From assembly GCA_029062865.1 (NCBI GenBank), contig JAIDPG010000207.1, positions 1 through 7,590 of the forward strand: a stretch of 7,590 bases of DNA. The letters are read 5' to 3'. How positions within the stretch are numbered: position 1 is the stretch's first letter; the number at the start of each line of letters is the position of its first letter. This DNA is from Oscillospiraceae bacterium (GTDB taxonomy: Bacteria > Bacillota > Clostridia > Oscillospirales > Ruminococcaceae). Shown piece after piece: positions 5,729 through 7,590 of the stretch. Below the pieces are notes generated by a model. It worked only from the letters and a program-made list of their open reading frames with translations, was not told the origin of the DNA and did not search any database. The translations under genes were made by a program, and so were the position numbers.

Positions 5729-6240
5729 TACCTTTGAATAACGCCGCTCTTGCTCAAACCCGACGTATCGGTCACTTCATTTTCCAATTCTCCGCCGTTT
5801 TTGACGATCGTCCTCCGCGAGGCTTCGTTTTCCTTGTCGCAGGTCACCAAGACCTTGCTTTCGCCAAGCTCGCGGCAAACGGGCAAGATCTGCTTCAGCA
5901 TTTCGGAAGCATAACCCTTGCGACGCTCCGCCGGACGAACGCTGTATCCGATATTGCCGCCGAAATTGAAAAGGAACTCCGACAGCGGGTGCCGGAAATC
6001 AATAATGCCGACTACAAAATTATCCCTTTGTCTGACCGCCAGAAACACCTCCGACGGAACAAATCCCTTTTCCTTCATTCTATTTTCAAAATCGAGCCAT
6101 TCCTCAAAAGACCGGACATCTTCAAGTCCCGCGCAGCCGTCAAAACTGTCGTTGTTTTGCAGCAGCTCTTCCCTGAATGACATCACCTGCTCGGCATACG
6201 GAGCGGAGGGGGCGAGCAATTTCAATTCGTCCATTTTCAT
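5710..6240 (-). CDS. GNAT-family N-acetyltransferase, COG3981-like
   Basis: 176 residues from ATG at 6240. The frame is open back to 6342, but that extension lies inside the upstream GNAT gene, reads unlike a protein domain and has no ribosome site; AAGGTG at 6244-6249 sits just before 6240. Residues 1-60 form an N-terminal helical region (APYAEQVMSFREELL, RSFEEWLDFENRM) typical of the predicted-acetyltransferase group COG3981. Motif A is GYSVRPAERRKGYASEML (98-115), with R106-x-x-G109-x-A111 for acetyl-CoA pyrophosphate. The NEASRRTIVKNGGELENEV segment (138-156) also matches that group. Substrate unknown. It starts 10 bp after the preceding GNAT stop and its 3' end overlaps the membrane-protein gene by 19 bases, so the three are very likely one transcript. 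Confidence 0.9.
   Translation of the reverse strand: MKMDELKLLAPSAPYAEQVMSFREELLQNNDSFDGCAGLEDVRSFEEWLDFENRMKEKGFVPSEVFLAVRQRDNFVVGIIDFRHPLSEFLFNFGGNIGYSVRPAERRKGYASEMLKQILPVCRELGESKVLVTCDKENEASRRTIVKNGGELENEVTDTSGLSKSGVIQRYWITIC
5731..5735 (-). promoter_or_regulatory. Candidate ribosome site for the TTG start at 5728
   Basis: AAAGG on the minus strand, inside the 3' end of the upstream GNAT gene and only two bases before TTG. The spacing is short, so translation may rely on termination-reinitiation from the GNAT stop at 5710-5712, or start at the internal ATG at 5689. Confidence 0.35.
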
Positions 6241-6243
6241 AAT

Positions 6244-6249
6244 CACCTT
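6244..6249 (-). promoter_or_regulatory. Shine-Dalgarno site deciding the GNAT start at 6240
   Basis: AAGGTG on the minus strand, ending three bases before ATG at 6240 (five bases after the AAGG core). It lies in the 10-base gap after the upstream GNAT stop (6251-6253) and argues against the longer frame starting at 6342. Confidence 0.65.
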
Positions 6250-6250
6250 T

Positions 6251-6760
6251 TTAATCCAAATGCAGCTTATAATATGAGGATTCAAAGGTTTCGCTGTTAT
6301 CGTATCGGGAATACCGACCATATCTTTCAAAAGCAAATCCACACTTGAGAATTACTTTTCCCGACGCGGGATTTGCGTTTGCGTGCGTTGCCACAAACTC
6401 TCTTGCGCCCAGCTCGTCATAAGCCCACTTAATGACCGCTTTAGCGGCTTCGGTTGCAAATCCTTGATTCCAAAACGCCCTGTTCAGATTATATCCCAGT
6501 TCGTAAGCGTTCTCCTCGGAATTAAATTTAACGCTACCCGAACCGATTACCTTTCCTGTGCTTTTCAAAACGAATCCGAATTCATTATCCTCGTCCTTGA
6601 TCTGTCCGATCCATTTTTTGACTTGATCGACGTTTTGATAAACAGGATATGGCATAAATTTGTTTACAACGGGATCGCCCACCCATTCAAACACGTCCGA
6701 AGCGTCAGTTTCGGTAAGCGGGCGCAGCACAAGTCTTTCGGTGAATATTATGCGCTCCAT
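6251..6760 (-). CDS. GNAT-family N-acetyltransferase, RimJ/RimL type
   Basis: 169 residues from ATG at 6760, with AGGAGG seven bases upstream. The N-terminus IIFTERLVLRPLTETDA (4-20) is the hallmark of the RimJ/RimL/acetyltransferase_3 group, named for N-terminal acetylation of ribosomal proteins but including many enzymes with other substrates. Motif A is YELGYNLNRAFWNQGFATEA (86-105), with the WNQGFATEA loop binding acetyl-CoA. The following helix AAKAVIKWAYDELG, then the conserved Asn-rich strand HANANPASGKVILKCGF (126-142), complete the fold. It is soluble and cytoplasmic. It is 33 bp downstream of the acidic hypothetical gene and 10 bp upstream of the next GNAT. The true substrate (protein N-terminus, amino sugar, antibiotic or polyamine) cannot be read from sequence. 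Confidence 0.92.
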   Translation of the reverse strand: MERIIFTERLVLRPLTETDASDVFEWVGDPVVNKFMPYPVYQNVDQVKKWIGQIKDEDNEFGFVLKSTGKVIGSGSVKFNSEENAYELGYNLNRAFWNQGFATEAAKAVIKWAYDELGAREFVATHANANPASGKVILKCGFAFERYGRYSRYDNSETFESSYYKLHLD

Positions 6761-6793
6761 ACCGATCCTCCTCCCACGGCATAACCGCGTTCA

Positions 6794-7186
6794 TTACAAA
6801 TTTACATTGAGCGTTGCTGTTATCCGGTCGTTTTCTTCAACCTTAAGATCTATTTCAAACCAAAGATCAAGCTCCTCGCCGGAATTTGTCGGGTTATAAG
6901 TAACGAAAGCGCGGTTGTCGTCCTCCGGTTCGATCTCTTCCAAACACGATTCATCGAAATGATCGATAACAAACTCCCGCTCCTCGTCCTCTGCCCACAT
7001 CGCAAGCTGCTCGTCGAGCCATTTCCCGAAGCCAAGGAACGCCTGCTCCTGCGTCTGACCCTCGTCGATCCAGGAATCGTCGATCTTTGCTATTGAAGCG
7101 AGCTTGGCGTATTTCTTATCCGCGATATTGTTCACTATTTTCTCGACCAACTCGGTCGCCTGTTTGATAAATTCCTGTTCTTTCAT
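6794..7186 (-). CDS. Small acidic hypothetical protein
   Basis: 130 residues from ATG at 7186, with AGAGGT about five bases upstream. The protein is strongly acidic, with clusters at about 66-70 (EDEER) and 79-91 (ESCLEEIEPEDDN). It opens with an amphipathic helix (EFIKQATELVEKIVNNIADKKYAKLASIA, about residues 5-33), followed by a Trp-containing middle (FGKWLDEQLAMWAE). It ends in alternating beta-like strands (RAFVTYNPT, LDLWFEIDLKV, RITATLNVNL). No signal peptide, membrane helix or catalytic motif is seen. The C-terminal LWxxIDL pattern distantly recalls small uncharacterised domain families such as DUF7668, but I hold that only weakly. It lies 27 bp downstream of the membrane-anchored gene and 33 bp upstream of the RimJ/L-type GNAT. 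Function unknown. Confidence 0.8.
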   Translation of the reverse strand: MKEQEFIKQATELVEKIVNNIADKKYAKLASIAKIDDSWIDEGQTQEQAFLGFGKWLDEQLAMWAEDEEREFVIDHFDESCLEEIEPEDDNRAFVTYNPTNSGEELDLWFEIDLKVEENDRITATLNVNL

Positions 7187-7213
7187 TCTGTACCTCTGAA
7201 ATATTTATATTTG

Positions 7214-7588
7214 TTATGAACCCAAAGGGATATCGGTTACAACCACGAAAACCAAGAACGCCGCGATGATCAGAAACATCACGAGCATTATAACGCGAGT
7301 GGGGATCGCGTTTTTGATCTGCTGCTCGTCCACGGCGAAAAGACCGGGGTGCCTTTCGCTTACGAGGACTTTGATCGTCTGCTCTTCCGTCAGGCGCTCT
7401 CTGCTCGCGCCGATCATCCGACCCTTGATCTTGCGCTCGCCGATCGAATAATCGGCGTACGCGCGGACTGAGCCTCTGCGCCGCGAGGGTACGCTCCACT
7501 TGATCACGGCTTTTACCTTTACGAGCCGCCCCGCTTTGCTGTCCGAGAGGATCATCGCAACGGTACTCAGGTTGATTATGCTCCACAC
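7214..7588 (-). CDS. Small membrane-anchored protein, probably 5' truncated by the window edge (DUF3592-like layout)
   Basis: The frame reads to the right edge; GTG at 7588 is only the first possible start inside the window and has no visible ribosome site, so the real start probably lies outside. The 124 visible residues begin with a moderately hydrophobic stretch (4-14) that could be the end of a first membrane helix. A positively charged beta-rich domain follows (about 20-93: VKVKAVIKWSVP, RAYADYSIGERKIKG, TIKVLVSERHPGLFAVDE), then a clear C-terminal helix at 98-117 (VIMLVMFLIIAAFLVFVVV) and a short tail. A helix, a soluble beta domain and a second helix is the arrangement of DUF3592-type proteins, but no diagnostic motif proves this. 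The stop at 7214 is 27 bp before the acidic gene, so the two are likely co-transcribed. Confidence 0.7.
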   Translation of the reverse strand: MWSIINLSTVAMILSDSKAGRLVKVKAVIKWSVPSRRRGSVRAYADYSIGERKIKGRMIGASRERLTEEQTIKVLVSERHPGLFAVDEQQIKNAIPTRVIMLVMFLIIAAFLVFVVVTDIPLGS

Positions 7589-7590
7589 CA

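Noticed and set aside
5734..6180. Plus-strand frame of 148 codons opposite the COG3981-like GNAT
   Set aside because: The opposite strand carries complete GNAT motifs; this frame has no recognisable domain or ribosome site.
6241..6342. N-terminal extension of the GNAT at 5710-6240 back to ATG at 6342
   Set aside because: It overlaps the upstream GNAT's C-terminus, adds a sequence unlike the family, and lacks a ribosome site, whereas AAGGTG directly precedes ATG at 6240.
1..7590. CRISPR array, tRNA/rRNA gene, transposase or phage gene
   Set aside because: No regularly spaced direct repeats, no tRNA-like cloverleaf with conserved loop sequences, and no recombinase or structural phage motifs were seen on either strand.

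Overview
The window looks like chromosomal DNA from a gut-type Clostridia bacterium, probably Oscillospiraceae/Ruminococcus-like. This is inferred from strong AGGAGG-type ribosome sites, mixed ATG/GTG/TTG starts, GCG/CGC/CCG-rich codons in a moderate-GC background, and the mix of families (NspC-type decarboxylase, CaCA exchanger, many GNATs). No 16S, tRNA, phage or transposase gene is visible, so the taxonomic call is soft.

All eleven protein genes I support lie on the minus strand, so transcription runs from right to left. From right (upstream) to left (downstream) they are: a 5'-truncated small membrane protein (7214-7588); an acidic hypothetical protein (6794-7186); a RimJ/RimL-type GNAT (6251-6760); a COG3981-type GNAT (5710-6240); a five-helix membrane protein (5195-5728); a complete CaCA-family Ca2+/Na+ antiporter (4193-5161); two more GNATs (3682-4149 and 3239-3640); a carboxynorspermidine/carboxyspermidine decarboxylase, NspC (2093-3223); and two paralogous unknown proteins (1317-1979 and 1-1130). 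The last of these adds TPR repeats and runs off the left edge.

From 7588 down to 2093 the genes are packed with gaps of 10 to 43 bp or short overlaps, and I see no convincing intrinsic terminator, so they may form one or a few long transcripts. Spacing then opens to 113 bp and 186 bp before the two paralogs. Both gaps hold inverted-repeat structures that end just upstream of the Shine-Dalgarno sites. The larger one (1154-1285) looks like a miniature palindromic element.

Functionally, the only clear metabolic step is the last step of the alternative spermidine/norspermidine pathway (NspC), without its dehydrogenase partner in this window. The four GNATs belong to visibly different subfamilies, so they are not a recent tandem amplification. 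Their substrates are unknown. The paralog pair with its structured leaders is the least explained part of the window. I see no CRISPR array, RNA gene or complete mobile element.
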